37,951 nt of DNA from Chromera velia (GCA_018398765.1 JAHBMJ010005919.1:23760-61710), one strand, 5' to 3'; shown: positions 1-12,068, counted from the first letter of the stretch. Made by a program: numbers and translations. Notes: generated by a model from the letters alone, not told the origin.

Positions 1-412
1 CCCCCTGCAGCCACTACAGCCAGCATAGGAGTCGCACCTGCAGTAGCTGCCCCCATCAGTGCATCCATTTCGTCTTCTTCCTCCCCGGATACCTCGATCC
101 TCTCCACTACGATTCCTTCTGACCGTAGATCTGACGTCACACTTCTATTTCCCCCACCCACCCCCATCCCCCCCATTCCTCTAGTCGTCAGCTGCACAGA
201 TAGGTTCTCAACACACCCCCTTTCTCCCCCCTCTCCCTTTTCCTTTCCAGCCAAAGCACCAATAAATATGTTCCTAACTTCTTTGACACCCACCTCCTAC
301 GCTAACTCCATCAGGAGTACACACACCTCGGCTATACATGTGTGATCGGACGGTGATCCCCCCTAATAGCCACGAACGTCTAGTCCATTGCCCGGATACT
401 GGTAAGGTAGTC

Positions 413-961
413 CTATATGATATGCCTTACCTTCAAAGACACCTTCCTATTATATTCTGGATACTTCAGTCCCTCCACCCCTGCCATCTGCGCCTCTCTT
501 GACAGGGAGCTGAAGACCCCTTCCATCGGGATGTCAACATACGGCAGCAGAAGGTCTTGGACAATCGTATTACACCCCTTCTTGAGCTCGATCATTCCTG
601 ACCTCCCCATCTCGTTTATCCCCCCCTCCTTCCTTCTATCCGACATCATGAACAGGTGGAGGTACTTGTTCCGTTCAATCGCGTCAATGTTACCAGTATA
701 CCCCCTCCTTCTGCGGGTCCTCCTTCGATCTCTTCAACATTGCTGCTGCCTCGGGCTTTACCCGCGTAAGTACTATCTTGTAGTAGGGCTCCACCCCTAG
801 TCCATTCTGCACCTGCATCTTCTGCTTATTCGGCCCCAGCCTTTCCCCCTCCATGTAGGGATATACTACATACTCATTCTGCAGTGTCGGGCCTCCCCCA
901 TCCTATGGCTTGCTCCCCTCAATCACAGAGAAGTCAAGATGCCTCGGCCTCCCGAGCCTGT
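413..961 (-). pseudogene. Broken coding relic of unknown family
   Basis: Read on the minus strand, this stretch translates into protein-like sequence from a probable splice acceptor (TTGGCAG just upstream of 961) down to about 413. Its first part includes RPRHLDFSVIEGSKP and NEYVVYPYMEGERLGP. A TAG then interrupts the frame at 903-905, a one-base frame change near 690-700 follows, and the second part includes NIDAIERNKYLHLFMMSD and EGLKYPEYNRKVSLKVRHII. The residue mix (charged, evenly spaced hydrophobics) and the continuity across the lesions argue for former coding. I do not recognise the family. Other mobile-element relics lie nearby, so I infer that it belongs to an element, but no catalytic motif supports this. 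Confidence 0.45.
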
Positions 962-2398
962 CTGCCAACGTTCAACTCATCGCCCAAACCTACACGTCAC
1001 TCATAATCAACGGAAAATTATTTAAGACGGACACAGTAAATAAAGCTCTAAGATTCCGGCAAGCTTGCGCCCCGAAAGAAGAACAATAAGAATATTCTAG
1101 TATGATTAGTTCTCTTCCAACATGCAACAAATGTAGATTCTTTTCTTATACTTTTACGTTAAGATTTCTGTGCTCTTTTCCGTACATAAACACTTTTGCA
1201 GGCGCTTTGTATATATATGTGTTTTGCGGTGTCATGTATGATCGCTTTCATCTCTTTCAGACCGTTCACCTCCTTATTCACAGCATACAAAGGTCAGGCA
1301 CTTTCGGGCATTTTACACCAACTATATATATATGATTCTCATTCAAGTAATCAATCATAACGAGTACTCGGGTTTGAGGAGACTCAGAAAAAATCTGACC
1401 CCAGAACAAAGGGACCGTCTTACGCAGTCTAGAAAGACAAAAGCCAGGACTGCCTTCAAAAAGAGGATTCAGCGTACCTTAAAGACCAGTTGGTCGATCT
1501 CTAATTCCGACACGAAAGCCTATGAAGACCTTCTCTATTCGAAAAGGCAAGAACATGACCGATAACGGTTCAAAACAAAGCAAAGTCAGTGAACTTCCAT
1601 TTGTTTCAACTGCTTTGGACCCTATCTCTTTTTGTGACCGCTTCATCTCCTCATATGCTGTCTTTGTCAATGGTTACTGACCCTAGAACCCCCTCTTACA
1701 ACGTGTGACATGTAACCATCAGTCAAAAGTGGTGCCAATTAATTAGTTACGTTTGGTTACTCACAAAACTGGCTTCAAAATTGTTAAACAATTCATGTTA
1801 TGGTCAAAAAGGATAAAAAATGATGTGTCACACTCACTTTACCCCCAAACCCCCCGTAACCAGATAATTCATAACGTTTTTTGACCCCCCTCAAAAATGA
1901 AGTAAACTCCCTCAAGAAGCATTCAAACGTGTTCTAAACATCATTTTGAATGTTTTTAAAAGTTGAAAATATGGTTAGTTACTGAGGTCAAAATGCTTGT
2001 AACCGGGTAAGCTGTAACCTCTTTGTGTGACAAAGATAAAAAGGGGGTAACCCAAAGTAACCACGTAGCCTACACTTCAAAAATACCAGATTTTGACGTA
2101 ACTTGACTAGGCAGAGCTCCAAGTTGCCGGACTGGCTCGCAAAAATCTGTTTTTATTCATATTTTATGTCATTCTGGGCTCAAAATCTACCATAACTTTC
2201 CAGAGTGCCCCCCCTTAGGTCTCCCCCTAGTATGTCACTGAGTGGGCCGGCAAGGGCACCCCGGACTGGCGGTGTTCCAGTGGTACCCATCACCCCCCCG
2301 CAGACTCTCCTCCTGAGTGTTAAAGCCCTCGACTGCTAACATGCAGGTATATGTACATTCCCCTCCTGGGCCTCTTGCCCTTTAGTTAGACGCTAAGT
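962..2398. other. Mostly non-coding spacer with one small ORF
   Basis: No gene can be supported. A short plus-strand ORF at 1332-1565 has a charged stretch (LTPEQRDRLTQSRKTKA, then KAYEDLLYSKRQEHDR) that looks protein-like and could be an exon or an element fragment. It has no recognisable domain. From about 1700 to 2200 the sequence is AT-rich with many stops in every frame. Confidence 0.35.
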
Positions 2399-2876
2399 CA
2401 GACCACGATTGTTTATACCGATGGGGCGAGTAGAGCGAATGGGACATAAGGGCCAAAGGCGGGGTATGGCACATTCTGGGGTGTTGGTCACCCTTTGAAC
2501 CTCTCCTGCAAATTGAGGGGCAAACAGACAAATAACAGGGCGGAGCTAACCTAAGGAGCTAACAGCCATCATCGCTGCGCTCAAAATAGGCTGAGCCCTC
2601 TCTTATGGCCCCCCATGGTCTTTACTAGTGAAGATTGACTCCTGGTACGCATGCAGGGCGTTGGAATCGTGGGTTATTAGATGGGAAAAAAATAACTGGA
2701 AGCGGCCGGACGGTAAGCCAGTCAGAAACCAGGATCTGTTTAAAAGACTTGTATCCCTCATCAATGAGTACGAACAGGTTTTTAGAGGGTCGGTTGAGTA
2801 ACTTGAGTTAAAGTGGGTGAAGGCCCATAACAAAGAATGGGGAAACAAGAAAGTAGATAGACTTGCTATGAGGGGA
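2399..2876 (+). pseudogene. Type 1 RNase H domain relic
   Basis: This was a ribonuclease H domain, which cleaves RNA in RNA-DNA hybrids. In order one reads TTIVYTDGA (first catalytic Asp), AGYGTFWGVGHPLNLS, GKQTNNRAELT (catalytic Glu), KIDSWYACRALESWV (third Asp), and WVKAHNKEWGNKKVDRLAMRG (the KxH loop and final Asp). All four acidic positions survive. The frame is broken by TAA at 2446-2448, a 13-bp tandem duplication at 2543-2563 (GAGCTAAC repeated) that shifts frame, TGA at 2592-2594 and TAA at 2799-2801. Without the duplication the frame runs RAELTAIIAALKIG, as the family expects. A retroelement origin is likely; a decayed cellular RNase H1 copy is the alternative. Confidence 0.85.
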
Positions 2877-5800
2877 ACACAGCTCTCTGTCCCTTTTGTC
2901 TAATTCAGACTTTAGTGAAGACGTTTGGGGCTCTGGAAAAATGTTTTTCATGGTTTTTCTTGTCATATCCTTAGGAATCAATGAGCCCACTACAGCTTGG
3001 GAGTCCTTCACCTATAGCCCCTGCCAACCTTAAGGAAGACGCCCGACCCCTCTTCCTTTCCTGTTAATGTGGATTGTTTTCTTTTAGAAGGTTTCTTACA
3101 GTTCTAGCTACAGTTTGATATAGTGAGTAGAGAGAGTTCACTAAGGGGCCTTTTATGCACAGATGACCTGACCTCCCCCTTCTCCTCTCTTTGGGTGTTC
3201 TACTCTAGAGATGAGCCTCCCCAGTCAGAATTCAGGTCTCACCTCTGAAATAATTCTTTCCGAGGAATTCCGGGTCCTTTATGAACTCCTAACCTCGCAG
3301 GATCCCACCAAGGGATTTTTAGCGACGTCCGGTAGTCGTAGGCAACCTTTCTGGGCACCCAAAATCCATATCGCTATGAAAACGTTGCTTCTCAGTGTAG
3401 AGCCTACTCCTATACCAGAATGAACTTATAGAGAATGCCTCCTATCCACATTAAAGCTCTTTCAACTGATAAGACTTCCAATCTAAACCTTTGTCTTGAG
3501 AAGTGACTTTTAATTTTTAAATATTATACTAAGTTTTAGAAGCTTTTAAAATAGTAAATTAATGTATACAAACCCTGAAATCAAATTAAAAACGTATTTT
3601 AACTTTTAAAGTAAAATAAAATGATTGAATTATGATTATTTATTAATTACACTGGCAAGCATTTTATTGCATGGTTCATTTTAATCAATTTTAACTGTAA
3701 ATTTAATATACACTACAGTAAACTTACTTAGAAGCTTGCATACCAACGGTTTAAAACATACAGAATGCTTTATACACATTTCAATTGAATGTGTAAATTC
3801 AAAGAGTGGGCGTTGTTTACTGCTCATACGCCCTTAGCTGACGGAAGCTTGGGAAGACCGTCACTGTGTCATGGTACCCCCAGACCAGGAGGTCACCTTG
3901 TAGAGGCTGACAGTTATCTGCATGCAGAACGTTATGCGAATATGGAATCTCCTCTAAGAATCAAAGCACGCAGAAAAGAATAACAATTCAAGAATAAGAT
4001 CAGCATGAGAATCATTCCAATAATTTATATTGGACAGGAGCGCGCAGAGGGTGTTCGACGCAGTGGTGTGAGTGCGGCCTCACGTACCCCAGGAGGAAGA
4101 CATATGGAAGGCCCGGAGGGGTGCAAACTTTAAGCAAAACGATAACCAACAAAGTGCTGCTGGCATTTATAAATTTAAATGCATTGACTTCATATTGAAG
4201 TGCAAGTGGTTATTTAAAAAAGAGAGGCGTTCCAAGAAGTGTGGTACTGCATTTCGGCTCTCTGTATCTCTCTCTCTTTCTGCCCAGGCCTCCTATTTCT
4301 TGAGCAGGCAGACGGCCAGACATCCAAAAAGATAGCACAGGTAGACAGGCACACATGTGTCGAGATGTGTATAGCCATGCAGATACTGTCAGGCCCAGCA
4401 GGCAGACACAGGAAGTTTGACAGGTAGATAAAAGAAGAGAGGGGGACAGGCAGTCAGGCAGGCAGGATCAGGAAGGTACCGCCATACGATCTGGCAAAGC
4501 ATCAGCATTTCAGTGAAGAAGGTATCTGACAGGCTGCACGCTGGCATGCTAAGAGAGGGATTCGTGATCGTGGCGCTTGAATGGGATTGATGGCTATCCT
4601 GTCTGGGAAGGCAAAAGGGTACATATATGCACCTTCATATATAGAGTCTGACATATAAGGCAGAAATCATCACCATATACAAAAAAGAGAAGCAGGCTGA
4701 CCAAAGGCTTCTCCAGCTCCCGCCAGCTCCCCAGACACAAAGATCACTCCCAGAAAGCTTCTGGGGCTGGAACAATGGGCCAGGCCTGCAAGCATCAGAG
4801 AAGGAAAGAGAAAAGTGAGCAACAGAAAGATACAAAAAGAGACGGAAGGGAAAGAAGAAGACTTACCCGGCCTTTTAACGCCCTGCTGAGGGCGATTCCA
4901 AGGAAAGCGCTGGCTCTCCGTCCATCAGGAACTCTCTGAAGATGTTTTGAAGGCCCATTCCAGTCATAGGTCGGACTCGACCTTCGGCTTGGGTCTAGGA
5001 GACCGGTCTTTCAGACCCAGATGGAAGGTCTAAGTAGACCTCCCTCCTGGGTCAAACGACTTTTGCCCGGAGGTGTCCTTTCACAAAAAACGCTCTGTTA
5101 CAAATCATTTCATGGTAAAAGAAAACTTTTGACAGAGAGTTTTCTTCAATTGATGGTGTTATACCTAACTTTACTTAAAGCTGGGTCAAAAATACTAGGG
5201 TTTCAGACCCACGGTCAATTCGGTCAGAGTGAACCCACTCTGAAGCCAATCTGAAGCAATACGTGGGGGTGTGCAGGCCGAGACGGCAAACTGCGGTGCC
5301 AGAATGTCCAGGCCCGGCCTATGGGACCAACCGCCCCAACTATTCGGCTATTTGGACCTCAAAATCGGCTTTTTAGGTGCTAAAGAACATATATCTAGAC
5401 AATTCTATCTCTTCATACTATTGAACCCAAAAAGCTCCAGAAACTGTATCAGTATACCAACATCGCTTCGTTTGAGAGCCAACAGAGCAGTTTCCTTCCT
5501 TTATCCTTGGATATGCATTGTTAGTCTGCTTGGATGGATTTGAGAGTTTCAGTCTGCACTGGTCAGGAAGTTACTGTAGCCCTTCTGACGCCTTCTGGCC
5601 TCCCGACCAACATTCCTTCTTTTCACCAGGAGGGACCGAAATCAATTCCTAGCACTTTCAGTAAATACCCTTTGTCTGCTGAGTCCCCTCTCCACCTGAG
5701 CACGCGCTGCACGCACTCATGAACTATTGGTTCACATTTTGGTCATGAGCTGCCAAAAATTCATTTATAGGCAAAAAGTCTTCTTTTGAGGGGCGAAAAC

Positions 5801-6034
5801 CCCCCTAAAACTACGCTAAAACCCCCTTTTTAGTAAATTAAAAACCACAAAATTCACTTTTCAAAGAGGTTCTGCCAAATATTCAGGAGTGCGTGCAGCG
5901 TGCCTGAGCACCTCCCAATGGTCCCCAGGGGTAGGGGATGATGATCCTCTCGGGCACAGAAACTTTCATGGGGGACGGCATGATTTCTATATCCACTGTG
6001 GGCCTCATTTGTCACACCCCCATCCAGTGGCAAG
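2877..6034. other. Non-coding spacer, no supported gene
   Basis: I see no gene here. 3480-3800 is strongly AT-rich. 4430-4480 has a short CAGG-type run. Several ORFs of 60-90 codons occur (for example 3789-3983, 5021-5254, 5271-5543, all plus), but they lack family motifs, splice context or a continued frame. The stretch before 6034 leads into the minisatellite without a clear boundary motif. Confidence 0.5.
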
Positions 6035-7412
6035 ATGCTAACCAAACCCTCCCACACTGTCCACAAAGATCCCATAGACCCCCCCACTCTGTCCGCAAAA
6101 CTCCCCCAGACCCCCCCATATTGTCTGCAAAGATCCTACAGACCCCCCCGCTCTGTCCGCAAAGATCCCACAGACCCCCCCACTCTGTCCATAAAACTCC
6201 CACAGACCCCCCCACTCTGTCTGTAAAACTCCTCCAGACTCCCCCACTGTGTCCGCAAAGATCGCACAAACCCTCCCACTGTGTCTGTAAAACTCCCACA
6301 AACCCCCCCACTCTGTCCGCAAAGATCTCACAGACCCGGCCCCCCACTCTATCCACAAAAATTGCACAGACCCTCCCACTCTGTCTGNCTGTTGGCGAAA
6401 CTCCCACAGACCCCCCTACTCTGCCCAAAAAGATCCCACAGACCCTCCCAGCCTGTCTGCAAAGATTCCACAGACCCCTTTACTCTGTCTGCGAAGATTC
6501 CACAGACCCCCCCACTGTGTCCGTAAAGATCCTACAGAACCCCCCAATCTGTCTGCAAAACTCCCACAGACCCCCCCACTCTGCGCACAAAACTCCCACA
6601 GACTCCCCCACTCTATCCGCACAGATCTCACAGACCTCCCCACTCTTTCCGCAAAGATCCAACAGACCCCCTCACTCTGCCTGCAAAGATCCCACAGACC
6701 CCCCTACTGTGTCCGCAAAGAATCTGATCCCACAGACCCCCCCACTCTGTCCGTAAAGATCCCACAGACTCTTACAGCCTGTCTACAGAGATTCCACAGA
6801 CCCCCCCACTCTGTCCGCATGCAAAGATCCCACAGACCCCCCCACTCTGTCTACAAAAATCCCACAGACCCCCCACTCTGTCCGCAAAGATCCCACCCCC
6901 CCCACTATGTTCGCAAAGATCCCACAGACTCCTCTAGCCTGTCTGCAAAGATTCCACAGATCCCCCCACTCTGTCCGCAAAGATCCTACAGACCCCCCCA
7001 GTCTGTCCGCAAAGATCCCACAGACCCCTCCACTCTGTCTACAAAAATCCCACAGACCCCCCCACTCTGTTCGCAAAGATTCCATAGATCCCCCCACTCT
7101 ATCCGCAAAACTCTCACAGACCCCCCGACTCTGCCCGCAAAGATCCCACAGACCTCCCCACTATGTGTGCAAAACTCCCACAGACCCCCCCACTCTGTCC
7201 ACAAAAATCCCACAGACCCCCCCAATCAGTCCGCAAAACTCCCACAGGCCTCTCAACTCTGTCTGCAAAGATCCCACAGACCTCCCACTCTATCTGCAAA
7301 GATTCCACAGACCTCCCCACTCTGTCCGCAAAGATCGCACAGACCCCCCTAATCTGTCTGCAAAACAGTTACTCCCACAGACCCCCCCACTCTGTCCGCA
7401 AAGATCCCACAG
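6035..7412. repeat. 32-bp minisatellite, about 43 copies
   Basis: The unit is about 32 bp, with consensus near GTCCGCAAAGATCCCACAGA followed by CCCCCCCACTCT. Variants differ mainly at a few positions (AAGAT/AAACT, GTCC/GTCT). The strand shown is C-rich and almost G-free. Because 32 is not a multiple of three and the unit holds no stop, all three plus frames and several minus frames stay open for hundreds of codons, so long ORFs here (for example 5938-6756 plus) are artefacts. Small insertions interrupt the array near 6720 and 7364. Base 6388 is an N, so copy number in the assembly may be unreliable. Confidence 0.95.
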
Positions 7413-7475
7413 AATAAGATGGTATGCTCGGCATGCACGCATACTTTGATCCATCTTAGCGCCACTGTTTGTGAA

Positions 7476-8060
7476 ACTCCCACAATGCTACGCAGGTGTT
7501 ATGCAGGAAAAATGTTTCAACTAGGGCCTCAATGGTTAGCCTCAATGGGTGTACGTAATTAATGGGCTGCCCTCCGTGGCTAGCTGTAACTGGGTACCCC
7601 AACTTGGTTACAAAATGACGGTCCCGTAAAGCAGAACTCCCAATTAATTAAGGCTTGCACCATGTAATTGGGTATTCCCACCCAGTTACAAAATAACGGT
7701 CCCGATACGCAGCCTGTACAGAGCCGTGATATACTTACTTTTGTGGAGGGTGAGTGCCTTATAAGGAATTCGAAGAAAATTGTATCTCATGCAAGACTAC
7801 AACGTCTGCACAATCCATGCATTTATACATATGAAGGGAGATTACAGAACGGATCGAAGTTACAGAACTGGACCGTCAATCTGATATTAACTTCCAGAAG
7901 CAATTGCAGTGGACCATAAGCCAAAACACAGTAATGTCCTTCACCTCTTGAGTGGAGAGGTTACAGATGGTTACAAGTGTGTGGTGGCTAGGTGTGGTGG
8001 TCTCTGAAGGACGTATCATTAGGCAGGTAGACAGAGTCTCTTTCTTTTTGCTTTGCTCGA
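7476..8060 (+). repeat. Left terminal inverted repeat
   Basis: Inverted match to 12851-13405. It contains GTACCC/GTAACTGGGTA blocks repeated within itself (around 7593 and 7665), and relative to the right copy it carries small insertions near 7985. It ends at CTTTGCTCGA, after which the two copies diverge. Confidence 0.9.
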
Positions 8061-8868
8061 GGTAAATGGCATAGTGAAGGACAAAACGAGGTTCACGCTA
8101 GGGTATATCCTGTAAGTTACCAGAAATATGAAGGAATCTAATGTAGGAATATGAAGGAATATACAGGATTATAGGGCAGGATTATGAAAGAATATGTAGG
8201 ATTATGTAGGAATATGAGGTAGGAATCTACAGGTAATCCTAAAAATAGGAAATTAACACAGTCTTTTTTTTTTTTTATGGTCATTTTCTATTGTCCAAAA
8301 AGGACTTTTAGGTATGTGCTTAGTATGATGTGATATTGGCTAGTTATTGGCTAGAGTTAGCCAAAGGGTCCCAGATTAGCTAGTAGCTATTGGCTAGGTA
8401 TATTTTATATCTCTGTAAATGAGTTTACTATGATGATCTATGATGTGCAGAAAAAATTCCACAGAATTTTTTAATATGTACTAATGTATATACCCTAGTT
8501 TCTATCATTTTTCTAACATTTTTAACATCTGATAGAAATTATAAGTTTAATTTCTAGTTTAAGTTCTAACATGTTAATTAGAAATTAAATTCTGATTTCT
8601 ATCACTTTTCTACCTTTTAATTTCTATCACTTTTCTATCACTTTCCTAACATTTTTTTCAGGGTTCACCTGTATGTCTTTGACCTGTTAGTGAGCAAGCG
8701 GTTGACTATACTGTTCAATACCTTTAGCCCTTCAACCCATAACCGCCCATAACATGTACTGACTCACTGCCGCCGTGACTGTATGCCGATCTTCTTCATA
8801 TTTTTTCAAAAACACTTTTCGATGCATGGTCCCCCCCCCATCAGCCTTTGGTCCCTCCCCTCTCAGGC
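8061..8868. other. AT-rich interior spacer
   Basis: AT-rich DNA inside the long-inverted-repeat element. It has short local repeats: GGAATATGAAGGAAT-type words at 8120-8220, GGCTAGTTATTGGCTAG at about 8338-8354, and TTTCTATCACTTTTCTA words at 8500-8655. No coding signal was seen. Confidence 0.6.
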
Positions 8869-9407
8869 CTCAGCGGTCGGTAGAGCTAGCGATGGGGTCG
8901 TCGAAAGGCGGCCCAGGCAGGTGAAATGGGAAAGGTGGGCCCCTAGGGAGGAACGCCATGCCCGGTGGAAAGCGGGGAAAGAACATGGGTGGAAAAGGAA
9001 AAGAGAGAAAGGGTGATGGATGAGGCCATATGAAGTTGGGCATCTGACCTCCAGAGATCCACTCTCCTCCCATATAATCGGATTCTCCTCCATTTATACC
9101 CTCTTCGTCTTCTTCAACCGCCCCGTCAAAGCCCGCCTGCTGCTGAGCCTCGTCTCTTCCAAACCCCTCGCCGAAGCCCGCCTGCTGCTCGTCTCCTCCA
9201 ATCCCCCCGCCAAAGCCCATCTGCTGCTCGTCTCCTCTAACCCCCCCACCAAAGCTCATCTGCTGCTCAATGACATCTCTTCCAACCTCCCCGCCAAGAC
9301 CCACCTATTGTTCATCTTCTTCAACCTCGGAGTCCTCGTCCCCTCCCCCCTCCCGACGACTGGAGCTCAGCCCTGACCTTCTTTCTGATAGGGTCGCGCT
9401 TGCTTGC
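8869..9407 (-). pseudogene. Acidic Gln/Gly-repeat and Pro-rich protein exon
   Basis: A minus-strand exon begins after an acceptor (TACGCAG next to 9407). It encodes a Ser/Arg and acidic lead (SSSRREGGGDEDSEVEEDEQ), then about four degenerate repeats built on DEQQMGFGGG, an acidic linker, and a Pro/Phe-rich tail (FPFPPMFFPRFPPGMAFLP) ending at TGA. One in-frame TAG lies at 9305-9307, exactly where the repeat pattern calls for the second Gln of a DEQQ motif. The protein looks disordered; no domain was recognised. It belongs to the interior of the long-inverted-repeat element. Either it is a pseudogene with a CAG-to-TAG change, or that codon is read through or translated as Gln. Confidence 0.5.
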
Positions 9408-9795
9408 CTGCGTATACGGAGAAGCTAAAAAAATATATCATGTAGACACACAACTTTACATATATACTTCTTGTAAAAAAGGAGACAAAAACTAAAAAGG
9501 GGAGGGAAATGGGAGAGAAAGAACATGGAGAAACCATGCACGTAAGCGACCGCAAGAAAGCTCGACTGTTACATAAGTAAAAGAGGAATTAGAATGAATG
9601 GAGGCAAGAAAACAAAGAACGAAAGACAATCAGAACAAGAAAAAAGACTGCAACACAAAAGAAGGAAAGAATGAAAGAAAAGATTGGAGTCAGAGTCAAA
9701 AAAACACCAAATAAAGACAATTATCTGACAAATTCATTGACACACCGAAAAGAGGAGAGGCTTAAACGTTGCCTTAAATCGCATCGTCCCCTCAC

Positions 9796-10000
9796 CGAAC
9801 TCGATTGTGCGTTTGAAGTCTTCGAGGGCAACCTCTGTCTCGAGTGTCTTCGGGATCTCCTTGCACTTCAGCTCCCACTCCACCGTCATTAGGTTCCCCA
9901 GCTCTTCCCTTTGTGGAGGGAAAGACAGGACAATTTTACACTCCCGCACGTTGTTAGGCAGACAGGGAGTCAGACGAATTAACACGCGATCAAGCAGGCC
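9796..10000 (-). CDS. Probable internal exon, unknown protein
   Basis: The minus strand shows an acceptor (TTGCTTTAG, ending at 10001), 68 open codons and a donor (GTGAGG at 9795). The encoded segment includes LLDRVLIRLTPCLPNNVREC and KCKEIPKTLETEVALEDFKR. Entry phase is 0 and exit phase 1. The sequence looks like a folded soluble protein, but I do not recognise the family. It lies on the same strand as 8869-9407, whose own entry phase (2) does not match this exit phase, so at least one exon between them is missing or the genes are separate. It may be part of the element's main gene. Confidence 0.4.
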
Positions 10001-10888
10001 CTAAAGCAACAAAGTGCTTTTCAAAGTCCAGTTCTTGGTCTTTCTCCTGCACAACGATACAAAAAGGGCATATCCTCGTACAGCCAGATACAGATAAAGG
10101 TAACGAGTTGAAGAATTTTCAGTACCGCAAAACAGTGTCATACAAAAGAGACCGCGTGAAGCGGACTGAATGCATAGGGCAGAAGGATGCAGAAGGTTGG
10201 AGGGAGGAAAGAAGCCACCAAATAAAAAGTGGACAAAGATATCAGGATAAACGGGAGACTTGAGGCCATTTAAAGCGTTACCAGAGGGGAAGGAATCATG
10301 CATGACTAGCTCAGACGGTGAAAAAGAGGGCTCACACAAGAGGTTTGGTAAGTTACTGATATCATGATGGCTGGGCAGAGAGAATGATTCATTGATATGT
10401 TTCACTTAAGCGCCTTCCTGCTATATCTATCTGTTACCAGAAGAGCGGCTTTAAAACGGCAGAGAAGAGGAAATGAGGTGAATGAAGGGGAAACACAAAG
10501 CCGTGATGCGACAAAGGGAACCAAAGGAACAGCGGACAAGGATCGCCGCAGATCGAAGGACGGACTAGCCAAGTTAGACGGACACCCCTGATCCTTGAAC
10601 AAGCGTTTTTGCTGTCCTGCTGTAATTATACCCAGGAACTCTCGAACTCCAGGACCTCGACATCAAAGAAAGTCGCATTTGACCAGGGATTTCCTGATAC
10701 GGTTTGGGCTACTTTTGTCATGACTACACGGAAATTTAGTTTTGACATAATGCAGGAGGTGGAACACGATAGTATAAGAATGAGTACACTTTATTGTATA
10801 TTCTTATATCATCATGTTACGGCTGCGTACGCAAAGGCAAACCGACTTACCGAAGGCACTGTCCCGGATGAGTCTCCGGAAATACAGG
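10001..10888. other. Unresolved interior, possible minus-strand exon
   Basis: A 134-codon minus-strand frame (10001-10405) includes SFSPSELVMHDSFPSGNALN and LKSPVYPDIFVHFLFGGFFP. It is reasonably protein-like but has no recognised domain. It could lie upstream of the 9796-10000 exon. The rest (10406-10888) shows short ORFs on both strands that I cannot separate from chance. Confidence 0.25.
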
Positions 10889-11240
10889 TAAGCAGGCAGG
10901 CAGGCAGGCAGGCACGCAGAGAGGCAGGTGGGCAGACAAGTAGGCACGCAGAGAGATAGGCAGACAGAGAAATAGGCAGAAAGGCGTGCAAGCAGAGAGA
11001 CAGACAGGCAGGCTGTCAAGTAGACTGGCCGACAGGCAGGCAGGCAGGCAGGCAGGTAGAGAGGCAGGCAGAAAGGCAGGTAGAGAGGCAAACAGAGAGG
11101 CAGACACAGACAGAGAGGCAGGCAGAGAGGCAGGTAGGTAGGCAAACAGGTAGGCAGGCAGGCAAAGAGGCAGGCAGGCAGGCAAAGAGGCAGACAGGCA
11201 GACAGGCGGAGAGGCATGCAAATAGGCAGGCAGACAAGCA
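10889..11240. repeat. (GGCA)n / (CAGG)n tetranucleotide array
   Basis: About 350 bp of imperfect GGCA repeats with AGAGAGGCA variants. Because the period is 4, stops are rare, and long Cys/Leu/Pro-rich ORFs appear on the minus strand (10804-11408). These are artefacts of the array. Confidence 0.9.
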
Positions 11241-12068
11241 TGTTATTTCTGTTTTTTTTCTTTTCTTCATTCTTCTCATGGGGACAACAGACAGGGTAGT
11301 CGCAATGCTAGGGATATCTAGAGATACAATTATTATAATTACAATTATTGGAATTAATTGTAAACACTTATTGTTTGCCAAGAGTGGGCGGGAGGCAATT
11401 AGTTGCAATTAATTGCAATTTTTGTTTATGCGTTATTTATGTGTTGCTATATGTTGTTCATATGTTGTCATGTGTTGTTTAGGCGTGTTTAGGTACTGTT
11501 TGGTGAATTTTACAACAGTTTACACAGTTTAAAACATGAAACACCAAGTTGCAAGTCGTAAAACGTTTGTTTTAGATGATTTATAATCATTTCATTTCAT
11601 AAATGCTTACATTTGAGTTGGTATTTCATTGTACACTGTCATCTGATATCCCAATTCGCTTAATAACTACATATTTGAGTCTGATTGCAATTATTGACAA
11701 TTAACTGCAATGATTGCAATTATTGTTTGGCCAGACTTCCTTGAAGCAATGGGTACTGCAATTTAATTGCTCCTAGCACTGGGTAGTAGGCAGGCAGGCA
11801 GACAGACTACATGTTTTTTTTTTTTTCCCTCACTGACAGACAGGCAAATAGGCACTGCCAGGCAGACAGGCAGACTCACTGGCAGTGAAGGTCTTATTCT
11901 AATGAGTGTACAGAAATACACAGGCGATCAGACAGAAACGCTCAAAAGTGATTTTCAGTACATAAAAGAAATTAACCAAGTGTGCCATATGCTTTCTATG
12001 AAAGGAACCTATGCAACCTTCACATCCTTTACGGTACAGTGCAGGTTATTGAATGAACTGTACAAAGA
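11241..12068. other. AT-rich spacer with AATTG words
   Basis: Non-coding. Repeated words such as TTGCAATTAATTGCAATT occur at 11400-11420 and again at 11690-11765, and a short CAGG run lies at 11787-11805. A plus ORF at 11767-12072 starts inside that run and is not supported. Confidence 0.5.

Noticed and set aside
6035-7412. CRISPR array
   Set aside because: The repeats are contiguous variants with no unique spacers, and the sequence is eukaryotic.
5938-7449. Long Pro/Thr/Ser-rich ORFs on the plus strand and Gly/Val/Trp-rich ORFs on the minus strand
   Set aside because: They are open only because the 32-bp minisatellite unit lacks stops; every frame is affected and the protein period is three units.
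10804-11408. Cys/Leu-rich minus-strand ORFs
   Set aside because: Translations of the GGCA tetranucleotide array.
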